Assembly: GCF_001243045.1 (NCBI RefSeq)
Contig: NZ_LN849007.1
Span: 524,989 to 588,988, forward strand
Length of the DNA stretch: 64,000 nucleotides
Reading direction: 5' to 3'
Source: Clostridium niameyense
GTDB taxonomy: Bacteria > Bacillota > Clostridia > Clostridiales > Clostridiaceae
A model generated the notes under the pieces. The model was not told the DNA's origin. It made no database searches and was given only the letters and a program-made list of their open reading frames with translations. Made by a program: the position numbers and the translations under genes. Positions 17,857-28,467 of this stretch are shown in pieces. Each line of letters begins with the position of its first letter. Positions within the stretch are counted from its first letter, which is position 1.

Positions 17857-18291
17857 ATGGAGATATTAAAAAGGAAAAGAAGATTTAAGATAAAGTGGAA
17901 TAAATACAAAACAATTATTTTATTATGTTTTTTATTGTCTTTAGTAGGTTTTTTATGTATTGAAAATAGGATGCCCCAATTTATAAAGAATAGATCTAAG
18001 TTTTCTATATATTTTTCTATATCTCCATTCGATTTAAGATTTAAAACGGAAAATTACACATTATATTTTAATGATAAGGTATTAAATAATTTACAAAATA
18101 GAAGTTATAAAGTATTTAACAACGCAAAAGATTTTTCAAAAAATATTAATCCAAATAAAATAAAAATAAATACGGGATTTAATATAGGCAACAAATTAAA
18201 TTTAAATGATAAACTAAAAGGTGTAGAGAATGTATTTTTACAAATTAAGTACAAAATAGAAGATGCTTTTTTTAGTGGTAGAGTAAAATAA
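17857..18291 (+). CDS. Single-pass membrane protein in yqxA position
   Basis: A 144-residue protein with a basic N-terminus (MEILKRKRRFKIKW), one transmembrane helix (about 23-40) and an outside domain rich in Asn, Lys and Phe. It occupies the slot held in Bacillus by yqxA, between spoIIP and lepA, but I see no diagnostic motif and do not assert homology. ATG 17857 directly follows the T-run of the spoIIP terminator. AAAGGGTG at 17840-17847 is within the terminator stem. An in-frame TTG at 17794 would extend into the terminator and is less likely. Confidence 0.65.
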   Translation: MEILKRKRRFKIKWNKYKTIILLCFLLSLVGFLCIENRMPQFIKNRSKFSIYFSISPFDLRFKTENYTLYFNDKVLNNLQNRSYKVFNNAKDFSKNINPNKIKINTGFNIGNKLNLNDKLKGVENVFLQIKYKIEDAFFSGRVK

Positions 18292-18333
18292 TATTTATAT
18301 TATAGAACTTATAAAATGTAAAAGCGTATTAAG

Positions 18334-18364
18334 TTGACATAGTACAGGATGTTTATGATATAAT
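18334..18364 (+). promoter_or_regulatory. Probable promoter of lepA
   Basis: TTGACA (18334-18339) and TATAAT (18359-18364) are both perfect. Spacing is 19 bases, slightly long. They lie about 70 bases before the lepA start codon. Confidence 0.6.
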
Positions 18365-18435
18365 TTACAGTGATTAATTAGCATTTTATTAAAACATATG
18401 CAAGTATACATTCTTATTTTGGGGGTAAATATATA

Positions 18436-20244
18436 ATGCAAAGTGAAAGACAAAAACATATAAGAAACTTTTCAATAGTCGCACATATAGATCATGGAAA
18501 GTCTACTTTAGCAGATAGATTAATAGAAAAAACTGGTACATTAACAAAAAGAGAAATGGATACTCAAGTACTAGATAATATGGACTTAGAAAGAGAAAGA
18601 GGAATAACTATAAAGTCTCAGGCAGTAAGATTAATATATAAAAGAGAAGATGGAAAAGAGTATATATTAAATTTAATTGATACTCCTGGGCATGTAGATT
18701 TTAACTATGAGGTTTCAAGAAGTTTAGCAGCTTGTGAAAGTGCTATATTAGTAGTGGATGCAACTCAGGGTATACAAGCTCAAACACTTGCAAACTGTTA
18801 TTTAGCTTTAGATAATGATTTAGAAATAGTTCCTGTTATAAATAAGATAGATTTACCAAGCGCTAGGCCAGATGAAATAAAACAAGAGATAGAAGATATA
18901 ATAGGTATAGATGCAGAAGATGCCCCATTGGTATCTGCAAAAACAGGATTAAACATAGAAGATGTATTAGAAGCTATAGTAGAAAAAGTGCCAGCACCAG
19001 AAGGTGACGAAGATGGACCTCTTAAAGCTTTAATATTTGATTCTTATTATGATAGTTATAAAGGTGTAGTATGCCATGTAAGAGTTAAAGAGGGTACTAT
19101 AAAAAAAGGCATGGAAGTAAAACTTATGAATACAGGTAAGATTTATGAAGTAGTAGAAGCAGGTGTCTTTGTTCCAAATTACATGCCTGTAAAAGAACTT
19201 AAAGCAGGAGAAGTTGGTTATATAACAGCTTCTATAAAAAATGTTAGAGATGCAAGAGTAGGTGATACCATAACTGGAGCGGAAATATCAGCTAAGGAGC
19301 CATTACCAGGATACAGACCTGCTGTTCCAATGGTGTTTAGTGGAATATATCCAGTAGATGGAGCTAAATATGGAGAATTAAAAGAGGCTTTAGAAAAATT
19401 ACAAGTAAATGATGCAGCTCTATCTTTTGAACCAGAAACATCTATAGCATTAGGATTTGGATTTAGATGTGGTTTCTTAGGATTACTTCATATGGATGTA
19501 ATACAAGAAAGATTAGAAAGAGAATTCAACTTAGATATTATAACTACAGCACCATCAGTTATATATAAAATAACTAAAACAGATGGAACGTTGATAGAAC
19601 TTACAAATCCTACAAATATGCCAAGTCCATCTGAAATAAAAACTATGGAAGAACCTATAGTTAAAGCATCTATAATTACTCCATCAGATTATGTAGGAGC
19701 AGTTATGGAACTTGCTCAAAATAGAAGAGGAATTTTTAGGGATATGCAATATCTAGATACTACTAGAGTATCTTTAAACTATGAAATACCTTTAAATGAA
19801 ATAATATATGATTTCTTTGATGCATTAAAATCTAGAACAAGGGGATATGCTTCCTTTGATTATGAACTTTATGGATATAAAGAAGCAGACCTTGTTAAGT
19901 TAGATATTTTATTAAACGGAGATATAGTGGATGCTTTATCTATGATAGTCCCTAGGGAGAGATCTTATGCAAAGGGAAGAGGTATAGCTCAAAAGTTAAA
20001 AGAAATTATACCAAGACAATTATTTGAGATTCCAATACAAGCTGCAGTTGGGGCTAAAATAATAGCAAGAGAAACAGTAAAAGCTATGAGGAAAGACGTA
20101 CTTGCCAAATGTTATGGGGGAGATATATCAAGAAAAAGAAAGCTCCTTGAAAAGCAAAAAGAAGGTAAGAAGAGAATGAGGCAAGTAGGTTCTGTTGAAG
20201 TACCACAAGAAGCATTTATGGCAGTGCTTAAAACAGATGAATAA
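18436..20244 (+). CDS. lepA: Elongation factor 4 (LepA)
   Basis: A 602-residue ribosome-binding GTPase thought to aid 30S assembly and to back-translocate stalled ribosomes. G motifs: [27 protein letters not shown]-like domains 2, 3 and 5 follow, and the LepA-specific C-terminal domain ends with the conserved [19 protein letters not shown] segment. Length normal. ATG 18436 has GGGGGT upstream. It is followed 30 bases later by hemW, the conserved order. Confidence 0.98.
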   Translation: MQSERQKHIRNFSIVAHIDHGKSTLADRLIEKTGTLTKREMDTQVLDNMDLERERGITIKSQAVRLIYKREDGKEYILNLIDTPGHVDFNYEVSRSLAACESAILVVDATQGIQAQTLANCYLALDNDLEIVPVINKIDLPSARPDEIKQEIEDIIGIDAEDAPLVSAKTGLNIEDVLEAIVEKVPAPEGDEDGPLKALIFDSYYDSYKGVVCHVRVKEGTIKKGMEVKLMNTGKIYEVVEAGVFVPNYMPVKELKAGEVGYITASIKNVRDARVGDTITGAEISAKEPLPGYRPAVPMVFSGIYPVDGAKYGELKEALEKLQVNDAALSFEPETSIALGFGFRCGFLGLLHMDVIQERLEREFNLDIITTAPSVIYKITKTDGTLIELTNPTNMPSPSEIKTMEEPIVKASIITPSDYVGAVMELAQNRRGIFRDMQYLDTTRVSLNYEIPLNEIIYDFFDALKSRTRGYASFDYELYGYKEADLVKLDILLNGDIVDALSMIVPRERSYAKGRGIAQKLKEIIPRQLFEIPIQAAVGAKIIARETVKAMRKDVLAKCYGGDISRKRKLLEKQKEGKKRMRQVGSVEVPQEAFMAVLKTDE

Positions 20245-20274
20245 TCTATATTTTAAAATATAGGAGTGATATAT

Positions 20275-21420
20275 TTGAATATAAGGGATGAAAATAAAAA
20301 GATTTCCTTGTACATTCATATACCGTTTTGTAAACAAAAATGTTTGTATTGTGATTTTACATCTTATACTTGTAAGGAACAATTAATGATAGATTATATT
20401 AAATCTCTATCTAAAGAAATTTCTATAGTAACTGATAAAAAAATTATAAAGACTATATTTATAGGTGGGGGAACTCCCACCTATTTGTCATTAGAGGCTT
20501 TAAATTTATTAAAAGAAAGTTTGGATAAGGTACAAAAAACTAAAGATGTAGAATTTACGGTGGAGGGAAATCCAGGAACATTCACAGAGGAAAAGTTAAA
20601 AACTTTAAGGTCTATGGGAGTTAATCGATTAAGTATAGGACTTCAATGTTTTCAAAATTCAATGCTTAAAATGTTAGGAAGAATTCACACTGTAGAAGAA
20701 TTTAAAGAAAGTTTTAAAATGGCAAGAAAATTAGGTTTTAATAATATAAATATAGATTTAATGTTTGGACTTCCAAACCAAAAATTAGATCAGTGGAAGG
20801 AAACCTTGGAAAGTGTTGTAAAGTTATCTCCAGAACATTTATCTTGTTATAGTCTTATTATAGAAGAGGGTACTCCTTTCTATGAAATGTATAAAAAAGA
20901 TATCCTTAGTATGCCGGGAGAAGATGAAGAAAGAGAAATGTATGATTACTGTATAAGTTTTTTAAGAGAAAATGGTTTTTTTCAGTATGAAATTTCAAAT
21001 TTTGCTAAACCTAATAATGAGTGTAAACATAATTTAGTTTATTGGAATTTAGAAGAATATTTGGCTTGTGGAGTATCTGCCCATTCATATATAAAAGGGA
21101 AAAGAATAAGAAATACAAATAATATAGAAGAATATATAAAAAGTATAAAAGAAAATATATTGCCACAAGCAGAAGTACATATAAATACACAAAAAGAAGA
21201 AATAGAAGAATTTATATTTATGGGACTTAGAAAATCGGAGGGGATTTCCATAACTAAATTTAGAAAAAGATTTAAGCAAGATATATTTTCAATTTATAAA
21301 AATCCAATACAGAAATATTTAAAATCAAATTTATTAGTTATAAAAGGAGATAATTTATATTTATCAAAGGATGCTATAAGTGTGTCTAATACTATATTAT
21401 GTGATTTTGTGTTAGACTAA
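20275..21420 (+). CDS. hemW: HemW-type radical SAM heme chaperone
   Basis: A 381-residue radical SAM protein of the HemN/HemW family. The N-terminal cluster motif CKQKCLYCDF (C-x3-C-x2-C-x-F/Y) and GGGTPTYL are present, and the C-terminal HemN_C-like domain is wing-helical. Position downstream of lepA and upstream of hrcA, and the lack of the N-terminal extension of true HemN coproporphyrinogen dehydrogenase, favour HemW, which hands heme to acceptor proteins. TTG 20275 is chosen because TAGGAG (20261-20266) is spaced 8 bases away. A GTG at 20266 overlaps that site. Confidence 0.92.
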   Translation: MNIRDENKKISLYIHIPFCKQKCLYCDFTSYTCKEQLMIDYIKSLSKEISIVTDKKIIKTIFIGGGTPTYLSLEALNLLKESLDKVQKTKDVEFTVEGNPGTFTEEKLKTLRSMGVNRLSIGLQCFQNSMLKMLGRIHTVEEFKESFKMARKLGFNNINIDLMFGLPNQKLDQWKETLESVVKLSPEHLSCYSLIIEEGTPFYEMYKKDILSMPGEDEEREMYDYCISFLRENGFFQYEISNFAKPNNECKHNLVYWNLEEYLACGVSAHSYIKGKRIRNTNNIEEYIKSIKENILPQAEVHINTQKEEIEEFIFMGLRKSEGISITKFRKRFKQDIFSIYKNPIQKYLKSNLLVIKGDNLYLSKDAISVSNTILCDFVLD

Positions 21421-21526
21421 TTTTAGAAAGATACAGATATCTAGAGAAAAAATGAGATTTTAAATAGTTAATTTAAAATTTTAGAATCTATCTGTTTTAA
21501 AAAAAGAATAATGTGAAATAGTTAGG

Positions 21527-21555
21527 TTGACAAATTATTTATACAATGTTAGATT
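21527..21555 (+). promoter_or_regulatory. Promoter of the hrcA-grpE-dnaK-dnaJ operon
   Basis: TTGACA (21527-21532), 17 bases, TAGATT (21550-21555). It lies directly upstream of the CIRCE element, so a repressor bound there would block transcription start. Confidence 0.75.
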
Positions 21556-21568
21556 TTAATCATAGTAA

Positions 21569-21595
21569 TTAGCACTCGGCGATAATGAGTGCTAA
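21569..21595 (+). promoter_or_regulatory. CIRCE operator
   Basis: TTAGCACTC, 9 bases, GAGTGCTAA: a perfect match to the consensus inverted repeat bound by HrcA. It is placed just after the promoter and before hrcA, giving autorepression relieved by heat shock through GroE-dependent HrcA activity. Confidence 0.98.
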
Positions 21596-21616
21596 TAAAA
21601 GAGGTGGCAATAGAAA

Positions 21617-22648
21617 ATGGATGAAAGAAAAATAAAGATACTTCATGCAATAATAAACGATTATATAAATACTGGAGAGCCAATAGGATCAAGAACTATT
21701 GCCAAAAAATATGACTTGGGAGTAAGTTCTGCTACCATAAGAAATGAAATGGCAGATCTTGAAGATATGGGGTATCTTGAGCAGATTCATAGTTCATCAG
21801 GAAGAAGGCCATCTGACAGAGGGTATAGATTGTATGTAGATAAACTTATGACATTATGTAGATTATCAGAATATGATGAGAAGTTAATTAAAGATAGTCT
21901 TATAAATTCTGAATTATATGAAGTAGATAAGTTAATAAGGCAATCTATAAGTTTGTTATCAGAACTTACTAATTTAACTTGCTTAGTGAGAACTCCTTCT
22001 ATGGAAAGAAGCAATTTAAAATCATTACAAATAGTAAAAGTAGATGAGAATCACTTGCTTTTAGTAATTATAACTGATAGTGGAGTTATAAGAAATAATA
22101 TATTGAGGATAAAAAATAACTTAGATAATGATGGTATTTTAAAATTAAATAATATATTAAATTCTAGACTAAGAGGGCTTAATTTACGTCAAATAAATAC
22201 AGAATTAATATATGAATTAAAAAATACTTTATTAGGTTATGATGTTATATTTAATTCAATTATACTTTCAGTTTATGATATGCTTACAGAAATAGAAGGC
22301 GAAAAAATATATATGGAAGGTGCTACTAATATATTTAATTATGTAGAATATAATGATGTTTCTAGAGCTAAAGAATTTTTATCTATGTTAGATGATAAAA
22401 GCAAGTTAGATATGTTGTTAAATGTAGATTCAGGAATGTCTGTTAAAATAGGTGCAGAGAATTTTATAGAAGATGCAAGAAACTGTAGTGTAATTTCTGC
22501 AGTTTATAGTATAGGAAGAAAACCAATAGGAACTATTGGTGTTATTGGACCTACTAGAATACCTTATGGTAAGGTAATATCAACGGTAGCCACTATAGTA
22601 AAAGAAATAAATTTAAACTTAACTAAGGATAAAAATATAGATATTTAA
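21617..22648 (+). CDS. hrcA: Heat-inducible repressor HrcA
   Basis: A 343-residue repressor of class I heat-shock genes. It has an N-terminal winged helix (residues 1-80; SSATIRNEMADLEDMGYLEQIHSSSGRRPSDRGYR) and a GAF-like dimerisation domain that ends with PIGTIGVIGPTRIPYGKV. It binds the CIRCE operator located 22 bases upstream of its own start. First gene of the operon with grpE, dnaK and dnaJ. Length normal; ATG 21617 has GAGGTGG upstream. Confidence 0.97.
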   Translation: MDERKIKILHAIINDYINTGEPIGSRTIAKKYDLGVSSATIRNEMADLEDMGYLEQIHSSSGRRPSDRGYRLYVDKLMTLCRLSEYDEKLIKDSLINSELYEVDKLIRQSISLLSELTNLTCLVRTPSMERSNLKSLQIVKVDENHLLLVIITDSGVIRNNILRIKNNLDNDGILKLNNILNSRLRGLNLRQINTELIYELKNTLLGYDVIFNSIILSVYDMLTEIEGEKIYMEGATNIFNYVEYNDVSRAKEFLSMLDDKSKLDMLLNVDSGMSVKIGAENFIEDARNCSVISAVYSIGRKPIGTIGVIGPTRIPYGKVISTVATIVKEINLNLTKDKNIDI

Positions 22649-22669
22649 TTTAAGAATGGAGGTATATAC

Positions 22670-23314
22670 TTGGAGGAAAAATGTGATTGCACACAAAATG
22701 AAGATATTAAAAAACAAAATTTTAAAGATCAATGTAATTGTAAAGAAGAGAAGTTAAATAAAGAAGTGGATGAAGCAGAAAAAGAAGATAAAGAGTTTGA
22801 AGGTATTGAGGAAAATTCAAATGAGGATAATAAAGAAAAGGAAAAAGATGAAATGATAAGTACTATAAAAAACTTAAAAAGTGAAAATGCTAAATTCCAA
22901 AATGAACTAGATGAATTGAAGGATAGACTTACTAGAACTGTAGCAGAATATGATAACTATAGAAAAAGAACAACTAAGGAAAAAGAAGCTCTATATGTAG
23001 GAGCTTGCGAAGATGTTTTAAAAGAAATGTTACCAGTTTTAGATAATCTAGAAAGAGCTGCAGAGGTTGATGGGAATTTAGAAGATATAAAAAAGGGTAT
23101 AGAAATGACAATAAAGCAATTCCAAACTTCTTTAGAAAAACTAGGAGTAGAAGAAATTCCTACAAAATGTCAATTTGATCCCAATATCCACAATGCAGTA
23201 ATGCATATGGAAGATAGTGAATATGGAGAAAAAGAAATAGTGGAAGTATTCCAAAAGGGATATAAAAAAGGTGACAAAGTTATAAGATATAGTATGGTAA
23301 AAGTTGCAAATTAG
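22670..23314 (+). CDS. grpE: Nucleotide exchange factor GrpE with Cys-rich N-terminus
   Basis: A 214-residue co-chaperone that releases ADP from DnaK. The acidic N-terminal half (about 1-65) is followed by a long coiled coil (about 65-125; TVAEYDNYRKRTTKE) and the C-terminal beta domain (VDGNLEDIKKGIEM, VEEIPTKCQFDPNIHNAVM). Unusually, the disordered N-terminus holds two CxC pairs (CDC at 5-7, CNC at 22-24). Start TTG 22670 with GGAGGT at 22658-22663. Second gene of the hrcA operon. Confidence 0.96.
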   Translation: MEEKCDCTQNEDIKKQNFKDQCNCKEEKLNKEVDEAEKEDKEFEGIEENSNEDNKEKEKDEMISTIKNLKSENAKFQNELDELKDRLTRTVAEYDNYRKRTTKEKEALYVGACEDVLKEMLPVLDNLERAAEVDGNLEDIKKGIEMTIKQFQTSLEKLGVEEIPTKCQFDPNIHNAVMHMEDSEYGEKEIVEVFQKGYKKGDKVIRYSMVKVAN

Positions 23315-23370
23315 CTTAACTTTTAAAATAGAAATCTAACAAAAAAGTTTCATAATAGGAGGTAATATAA

Positions 23371-25233
23371 ATGGCAAAAATAATTGGTATTGATTTAGGA
23401 ACAACAAATTCTTGTGTGTCTGTTATGGAAGGTGGGGAACCAGTAGTTATAGCTAACTCTGAAGGAGCTAGAACAACTCCATCAGTAGTATCTTTCCAAG
23501 CAAATGGAGATAGATTAATAGGTCAAGTAGCAAAAAGACAAGCTATAACAAATCCAGAAAAGACAATAATTTCTATAAAAAGATATATGGGAACAGATCA
23601 TAAAGTTAAGATAGATGATAAAGAATATACTCCACAGGAAATATCAGCTATGGTACTTCAAAAATTAAAGTCAGATGCTGAAAGTTATTTAGGAGAAAAG
23701 GTAAATCAAGCAGTTATTACAGTACCAGCTTACTTTAATGATAGCCAAAGACAGGCTACAAAGGATGCAGGTAAAATAGCAGGACTTGAAGTTTTAAGAA
23801 TAATAAATGAACCAACAGCAGCAGCACTTGCTTATGGATTAGATAAAATGGATACAAATCAAAAGATATTAGTTTACGATTTAGGTGGCGGTACTTTTGA
23901 CGTATCTATATTAGAACTTGGAGATGGAGTATTTGAGGTTAAAGCAACTAATGGTAATACAAAATTAGGTGGAGACGACTTTGACCAAAAACTAATAGAT
24001 TATATAGCAGAAAACTTTAAAGCAGAAAATGGAATAGATTTAAGAAATGATAAAATGGCAGTACAAAGATTAAAAGAAGCTGCTGAAAAAGCTAAGATAG
24101 AATTATCTTCAGCTACACAAACTAATATTAACTTACCATTCATAACAGCAGATGCAACAGGACCAAAACACATAGATATGAATTTAACTAGAGCTAAATT
24201 TAATGAATTAACACATGATTTAGTTCAAGCAACATTAGAACCAATCAAGAAATCATTAAGCGATGCAGGATACACAGTTTCTGATGTAGATAAGGTTATA
24301 ATGGTTGGTGGTTCTACAAGAATACCTGCTGTTCAAGAAGCAGTTAAACAATTTATGGGAAAAGAATTAACAAAAGGTGTTAACCCTGATGAAGTAGTTG
24401 CTATGGGTGCAGCTATACAAGCGGGAGTTTTAACAGGAGAAGTTAAGGACGTATTACTTCTAGATGTTACTCCATTAACATTAGGAATAGAAACATTAGG
24501 AGGAGTTGCAACTCCATTAATAGAAAGAAATACAACAATACCAACAAAGAAGAGTCAAGTGTTCTCTACAGCAGCAGATGGTCAAACATCAGTTGAAATA
24601 CATGTAGTTCAAGGTGAAAGACAAATGGCTGCAGATAATAAGACACTTGGAAGATTTACACTATCTGGTATAGCACCAGCACCAAGAGGAATTCCTCAAA
24701 TAGAAGTTACATTTGATATAGATGCTAATGGAATAGTTAATGTATCAGCTAAAGATAAAGGAACAGGAAAAGAAGCTAATATTACTATTACAGCATCAAC
24801 AAATTTATCAGATGATGAAATTGATAAGGCTGTTAATGAAGCTAAAAAATTTGAACAAGAAGATAAGAAGAAGAAAGAATCTATAGAAATTAAAAATAAT
24901 GCAGAACAAGTAGTATACCAAACAGAAAAAGCTTTAACTGACTTAGGAGATAAGGTGTCTAAAGAAGATAAAGCAAAGATAGAAGAAAAAGTAAAAGCAG
25001 TTAAAGATATAAAAGATGGAGAAGATTTAGAAGCTATAAAGAAAGCTACAGAAGAATTAACTCAAGAATTCTATCAAATATCATCAAAAATGTATCAACA
25101 AGCAAACCCACAAGGAGCACAAGGTGCAGGATTTGATCCTAACAACATGGGTGGAGCAACAGGAAATAATGAAGAAAAAAAAGATGATGATAATGTAGTA
25201 GATGCTGATTTTAAAGTAGAAGATGATAAATAA
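23371..25233 (+). CDS. dnaK: Chaperone DnaK (Hsp70)
   Basis: A 620-residue ATP-driven chaperone. The nucleotide-binding domain (1-360) has [32 protein letters not shown] and [13 protein letters not shown]. The linker [13 protein letters not shown] leads into the substrate-binding beta domain, and the helical lid ends in an acidic tail ([15 protein letters not shown]). Gram-positive DnaKs lack a loop of about 24 residues found in E. coli, and the length here fits that. ATG 23371 has AGGAGGT upstream. Confidence 0.99.
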   Translation: MAKIIGIDLGTTNSCVSVMEGGEPVVIANSEGARTTPSVVSFQANGDRLIGQVAKRQAITNPEKTIISIKRYMGTDHKVKIDDKEYTPQEISAMVLQKLKSDAESYLGEKVNQAVITVPAYFNDSQRQATKDAGKIAGLEVLRIINEPTAAALAYGLDKMDTNQKILVYDLGGGTFDVSILELGDGVFEVKATNGNTKLGGDDFDQKLIDYIAENFKAENGIDLRNDKMAVQRLKEAAEKAKIELSSATQTNINLPFITADATGPKHIDMNLTRAKFNELTHDLVQATLEPIKKSLSDAGYTVSDVDKVIMVGGSTRIPAVQEAVKQFMGKELTKGVNPDEVVAMGAAIQAGVLTGEVKDVLLLDVTPLTLGIETLGGVATPLIERNTTIPTKKSQVFSTAADGQTSVEIHVVQGERQMAADNKTLGRFTLSGIAPAPRGIPQIEVTFDIDANGIVNVSAKDKGTGKEANITITASTNLSDDEIDKAVNEAKKFEQEDKKKKESIEIKNNAEQVVYQTEKALTDLGDKVSKEDKAKIEEKVKAVKDIKDGEDLEAIKKATEELTQEFYQISSKMYQQANPQGAQGAGFDPNNMGGATGNNEEKKDDDNVVDADFKVEDDK

Positions 25234-25280
25234 AATAATGACATATTATAAAAAGTATGTATAATATATAGTGTAACTAT

Positions 25281-25307
25281 AAGGGAGGGAGTTTCTACTC
25301 CCCCCTT
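25281..25307 (+). terminator. Hairpin between dnaK and dnaJ
   Basis: AAGGGAGGGAGT pairs with ACTCCCCCCTT (one-base bulge) around TTCT. No T-run follows, so it may attenuate rather than end transcription, or stabilise the dnaK mRNA 3' end. Confidence 0.5.
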
Positions 25308-25380
25308 AATTTGAGTAAAAATAAAATTTACTATAGTTTATGCTAGCCTAGAAATTTATAATTAGGTGGTGAGAAAAAGC

Positions 25381-26520
25381 ATGGCAAGCAAAGATTTTTA
25401 TGAAGTATTAGGAGTAGAAAAGGGAGCTAGTCAAGAAGAAATAAAAAGAGCTTTTAGAAAACTAGCCATAAAGTATCATCCTGATAAAAACAAAGGAAAT
25501 AAAGAAGCAGAAGAAAAATTTAAGGAAATAAATGAAGCTTATCAAGTGTTATCCGACCCAGATAAGAGATCTAAATATGATCAATTTGGTACTGCAGATT
25601 TTAATGGAGCTGGAGGATTTGATTCATCAGGATTTGGTGGATTTGATTTTTCAGATCTAGGTGGATTTGGAGACATATTTGATTCTTTCTTTGGAGGTGG
25701 ATTTTCATCCGGTAGAAGAAGACCAGATGGACCTCAAAGGGGAGCAGATATAGAATATACAATTAATTTAACTTTTGAAGAAGCAGTATTTGGAGCTGAA
25801 AAAGAAATATCTATAAATAAACATGATAATTGTGATACATGTAATGGTACTGGTGCAAAACCAGGAACTAGTGCGAAGACTTGTGATAAATGTGGTGGAA
25901 CAGGTAAAATTAAGGTTCAAAAAAATACCATACTTGGAAGTATGGTAACAGTAACTACTTGTGATAAGTGTAATGGTACTGGAAAAGTTATTGAAAATCC
26001 TTGTCATAAGTGTAATGGTACAGGCAGAGTTAAGAAAAACAAAAAAATAAAAGTTAAGATACCAGCAGGAGTAGATACAGGTAATGTAATCCCATTAAGG
26101 GGTCAAGGAGAACCAGGAGTAAAAGGTGGTCCTGCAGGAGATTTATATTTAAATATACAGGTAGCTCATCATAATACATTTAAGAGAAAAGGCTTTGATA
26201 TTTATATAGAAACTCATATAAGTTTTGCTCAAGCTGCTTTAGGAACAGAAATAAAAGTTCCAACGGTAGATGGAAGTGTAAAATATGATATACCATCAGG
26301 AACACAACCTGGAACTATATTTAGATTAAGAAGTAAGGGAGTACCTAGAGTTAATAGTAACTCTAGAGGAGACCAATATGTTACCGTAGTTGTAGATATA
26401 CCTAAAAAATTAAATAATAAACAAAGAGATGCATTATTAATGTATATGGAAGCTAGCGGAGAAAATGTATCAGGAAAAGGAAAAGATTCTATATTCCATA
26501 AGTTTAAAAAAGGATTTTAA
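25381..26520 (+). CDS. dnaJ: Co-chaperone DnaJ (Hsp40)
   Basis: A 379-residue type I J protein that stimulates the DnaK ATPase. J domain (1-70) with the HPD motif (IKYHPDKN), a Gly/Phe-rich stretch (about 75-110), four zinc-binding CxxCxGxG repeats ([32 protein letters not shown]; about 148-215) and the C-terminal substrate domain. ATG 25381 is chosen since the AGGTGGTGAG ribosome site (25364-25373) lies 7 bases before it. An upstream GTG overlaps this site. Last gene of the hrcA operon. Confidence 0.98.
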   Translation: MASKDFYEVLGVEKGASQEEIKRAFRKLAIKYHPDKNKGNKEAEEKFKEINEAYQVLSDPDKRSKYDQFGTADFNGAGGFDSSGFGGFDFSDLGGFGDIFDSFFGGGFSSGRRRPDGPQRGADIEYTINLTFEEAVFGAEKEISINKHDNCDTCNGTGAKPGTSAKTCDKCGGTGKIKVQKNTILGSMVTVTTCDKCNGTGKVIENPCHKCNGTGRVKKNKKIKVKIPAGVDTGNVIPLRGQGEPGVKGGPAGDLYLNIQVAHHNTFKRKGFDIYIETHISFAQAALGTEIKVPTVDGSVKYDIPSGTQPGTIFRLRSKGVPRVNSNSRGDQYVTVVVDIPKKLNNKQRDALLMYMEASGENVSGKGKDSIFHKFKKGF

Positions 26521-26573
26521 AAATATTTAAGATTACAATAAGAATAATTAGAATATGGTAAACGTGAAAAGTG

Positions 26574-26633
26574 AAAATTAGTATCAGAGTTATATAAAGT
26601 TTTTTGTATAACCTCTGATTACTAATTTTTTCT
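26574..26633 (+). terminator. Terminator of the heat-shock operon
   Basis: AAATTAGTA-TCAGAG-TTAT pairs with ATAAC-CTCTGA-TTACTAATTT with small bulges, followed by TTTTCTTTTTT. Confidence 0.85.
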
Positions 26634-26742
26634 TTTTTAATATGTTTTTGGAGATACTTTAATTCACAATATTTTTAGCTTTTGTTGTATAATATATAAA
26701 GGACAGTTTTAATAGCAATAATTTTTAGGAGGAATTTTTATA

Positions 26743-27684
26743 ATGAACAAGGAATGGTTAGAAGTTATTATATATACAAGTAGTGAAGCCATAGAAGCAG
26801 TATCTGGAATAATGTATAATACTGGAGTGGAAGGGGTTTCTATAGAGGATCCTAAAGATATAGAATTTAAGAAAAAACATCCAGGAGATTGGGATTATTT
26901 TGATGAAACTTTACTTAAGGTTACTGATACAGCTATAGTTAAAGGATATTATAAAGAAGATGAAAACTTTAATGAATATGTAAAATACATAAAGAAAGCT
27001 ATAGAAAATTTAAAGGATTTTGGGATAGATAAGGGTCAAGGATTAGTTGAAGTACATAAAGTTAATGAGGAAGATTGGGAAAATAACTGGAAAAAATATT
27101 ATAAACCAACTAAAGTTTCAGATAAGATAGTTATAAAACCTATATGGGAAAGTTATGATAAAAGTCAAGATGAAATAGTGGTAGAATTAGATCCAGGTAT
27201 GGCCTTTGGTACAGGAACACATGAAACCACAAGAATGTGTATGGAATCTTTAGAGGAATATGTTAAAGAAAATTCTATAGTATTTGATATTGGCTGTGGT
27301 TCAGGAATATTGTCAATAGTAGCATCAAAGTTAGGGGCAAATAAGGTTATAGGAGTAGATTTGGATCCTGCTGCAGTGAAATCTTCAAAAGAAAACATAA
27401 GCTATAATAATTTAAATAACATAGAAATATTAGAAGGTAATCTTATGGAAGTAGTTGATGGAAAGGCTGATATAGTAGTAGCAAATATTATAGCAGATAT
27501 TATAATATTTTTAACAGATGGAGTTAAAGATTTCATAAAGGATAAGGGTTATTTCATATCTTCAGGAATATTAAATTCTAGAAAGCAAGATGTAATAGAT
27601 AAATTAGAAAACTCTGGTTTTGAAATTGTAGAAGTTAAAGAGCAAGGCGAATGGGTTTGTATAATTTCAAGAAATGTAAATTAG
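26743..27684 (+). CDS. prmA: Ribosomal protein L11 methyltransferase
   Basis: A 313-residue SAM-dependent enzyme that methylates L11. The N-terminal recognition domain (about 1-95) includes [11 protein letters not shown]. The Rossmann methyltransferase domain has the motifs [35 protein letters not shown] and the catalytic-site-like [13 protein letters not shown] 26743 has AGGAGGA upstream. Followed by rsmE with a short gap, as in many Firmicutes. Confidence 0.96.
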   Translation: MNKEWLEVIIYTSSEAIEAVSGIMYNTGVEGVSIEDPKDIEFKKKHPGDWDYFDETLLKVTDTAIVKGYYKEDENFNEYVKYIKKAIENLKDFGIDKGQGLVEVHKVNEEDWENNWKKYYKPTKVSDKIVIKPIWESYDKSQDEIVVELDPGMAFGTGTHETTRMCMESLEEYVKENSIVFDIGCGSGILSIVASKLGANKVIGVDLDPAAVKSSKENISYNNLNNIEILEGNLMEVVDGKADIVVANIIADIIIFLTDGVKDFIKDKGYFISSGILNSRKQDVIDKLENSGFEIVEVKEQGEWVCIISRNVN

Positions 27685-27708
27685 TAATTTTATAAAGTAG
27701 GTGATTTT

Positions 27709-28467
27709 TTGCATAAGTTTTTTGTACCTTCTGATAATATACAAGAAAACACGGTATATATTGAAGGAGAAGATGTAAAACATATATACAAAGTTTTAAG
27801 ACTAAATGTTGGGGATACAATAAATGTAAATAATTGTAAAGGCACAGAATATGAAGTTAAGATAAATGATATAAACAAAAAAGTGGTTTCAGGTGAAATA
27901 ATAAAAAAGATAGATATCAATAATGAAAGTCCACTAAATATTTATTTATATCAAGGCTTACCTAAGTCTACAAAAATGGATTTTATAGTCCAAAAAGGTA
28001 CTGAATTAGGAATTAAAGAGGTAATTCCTATAATAACAAAACGAGTAGTAGTAAAAGGGGATTTAAAAGAGTTTAAAAAGTTAGATAGGTGGAACAGAAT
28101 AGCATTAGAATCCTGTAAGCAGTGTAAAAGATCCTTTATACCTAAAGTAAGAACTCCAATAACATTTGAAGAACTTATAGAAAATATAAAACTTATGGAT
28201 TTAATTTTAGTTCCTTATGAAAATAAAGAGAATTATGGTATTAAAAAAGTTATGGAGTATGTTGCAGGACAAAAGGATAAAATAAAAAATATAGCAATTA
28301 TTATAGGTCCAGAAGGTGGCTTTGAAGAAGAAGAAATTAACATATTGGAAAGTTTAAAGGCACATATAATTACTTTAGGGCCTAGAATATTTAGAACGGA
28401 AACTGCAGGTATAATATGTTCTACAATAATAAGTTACGAACTTGGAGACTTAGGAGGAAGTTTATAA
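27709..28467 (+). CDS. rsmE: 16S rRNA m3U1498 methyltransferase
   Basis: A 252-residue SPOUT-class methyltransferase. The N-terminal PUA-like domain is MHKFFVPSDNIQENTVYIEGEDVKHI-like and the C-terminal knot includes IAIIIGPEGGFEEEE and LGPRIFRTETA, the SAM-binding signature. Start TTG 27709 with GTAGGTGAT upstream. Its stop codon overlaps the first base of the mtaB ATG (TAATG), indicating translational coupling. Confidence 0.95.
   Translation: MHKFFVPSDNIQENTVYIEGEDVKHIYKVLRLNVGDTINVNNCKGTEYEVKINDINKKVVSGEIIKKIDINNESPLNIYLYQGLPKSTKMDFIVQKGTELGIKEVIPIITKRVVVKGDLKEFKKLDRWNRIALESCKQCKRSFIPKVRTPITFEELIENIKLMDLILVPYENKENYGIKKVMEYVAGQKDKIKNIAIIIGPEGGFEEEEINILESLKAHIITLGPRIFRTETAGIICSTIISYELGDLGGSL

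Noticed and set aside
21490-21502. TATCTGTTTTAAA upstream of hrcA resembling one arm of the ppdK palindrome
   Set aside because: A 13-base match in AT-rich sequence to one half-site only, with no palindrome; likely chance.
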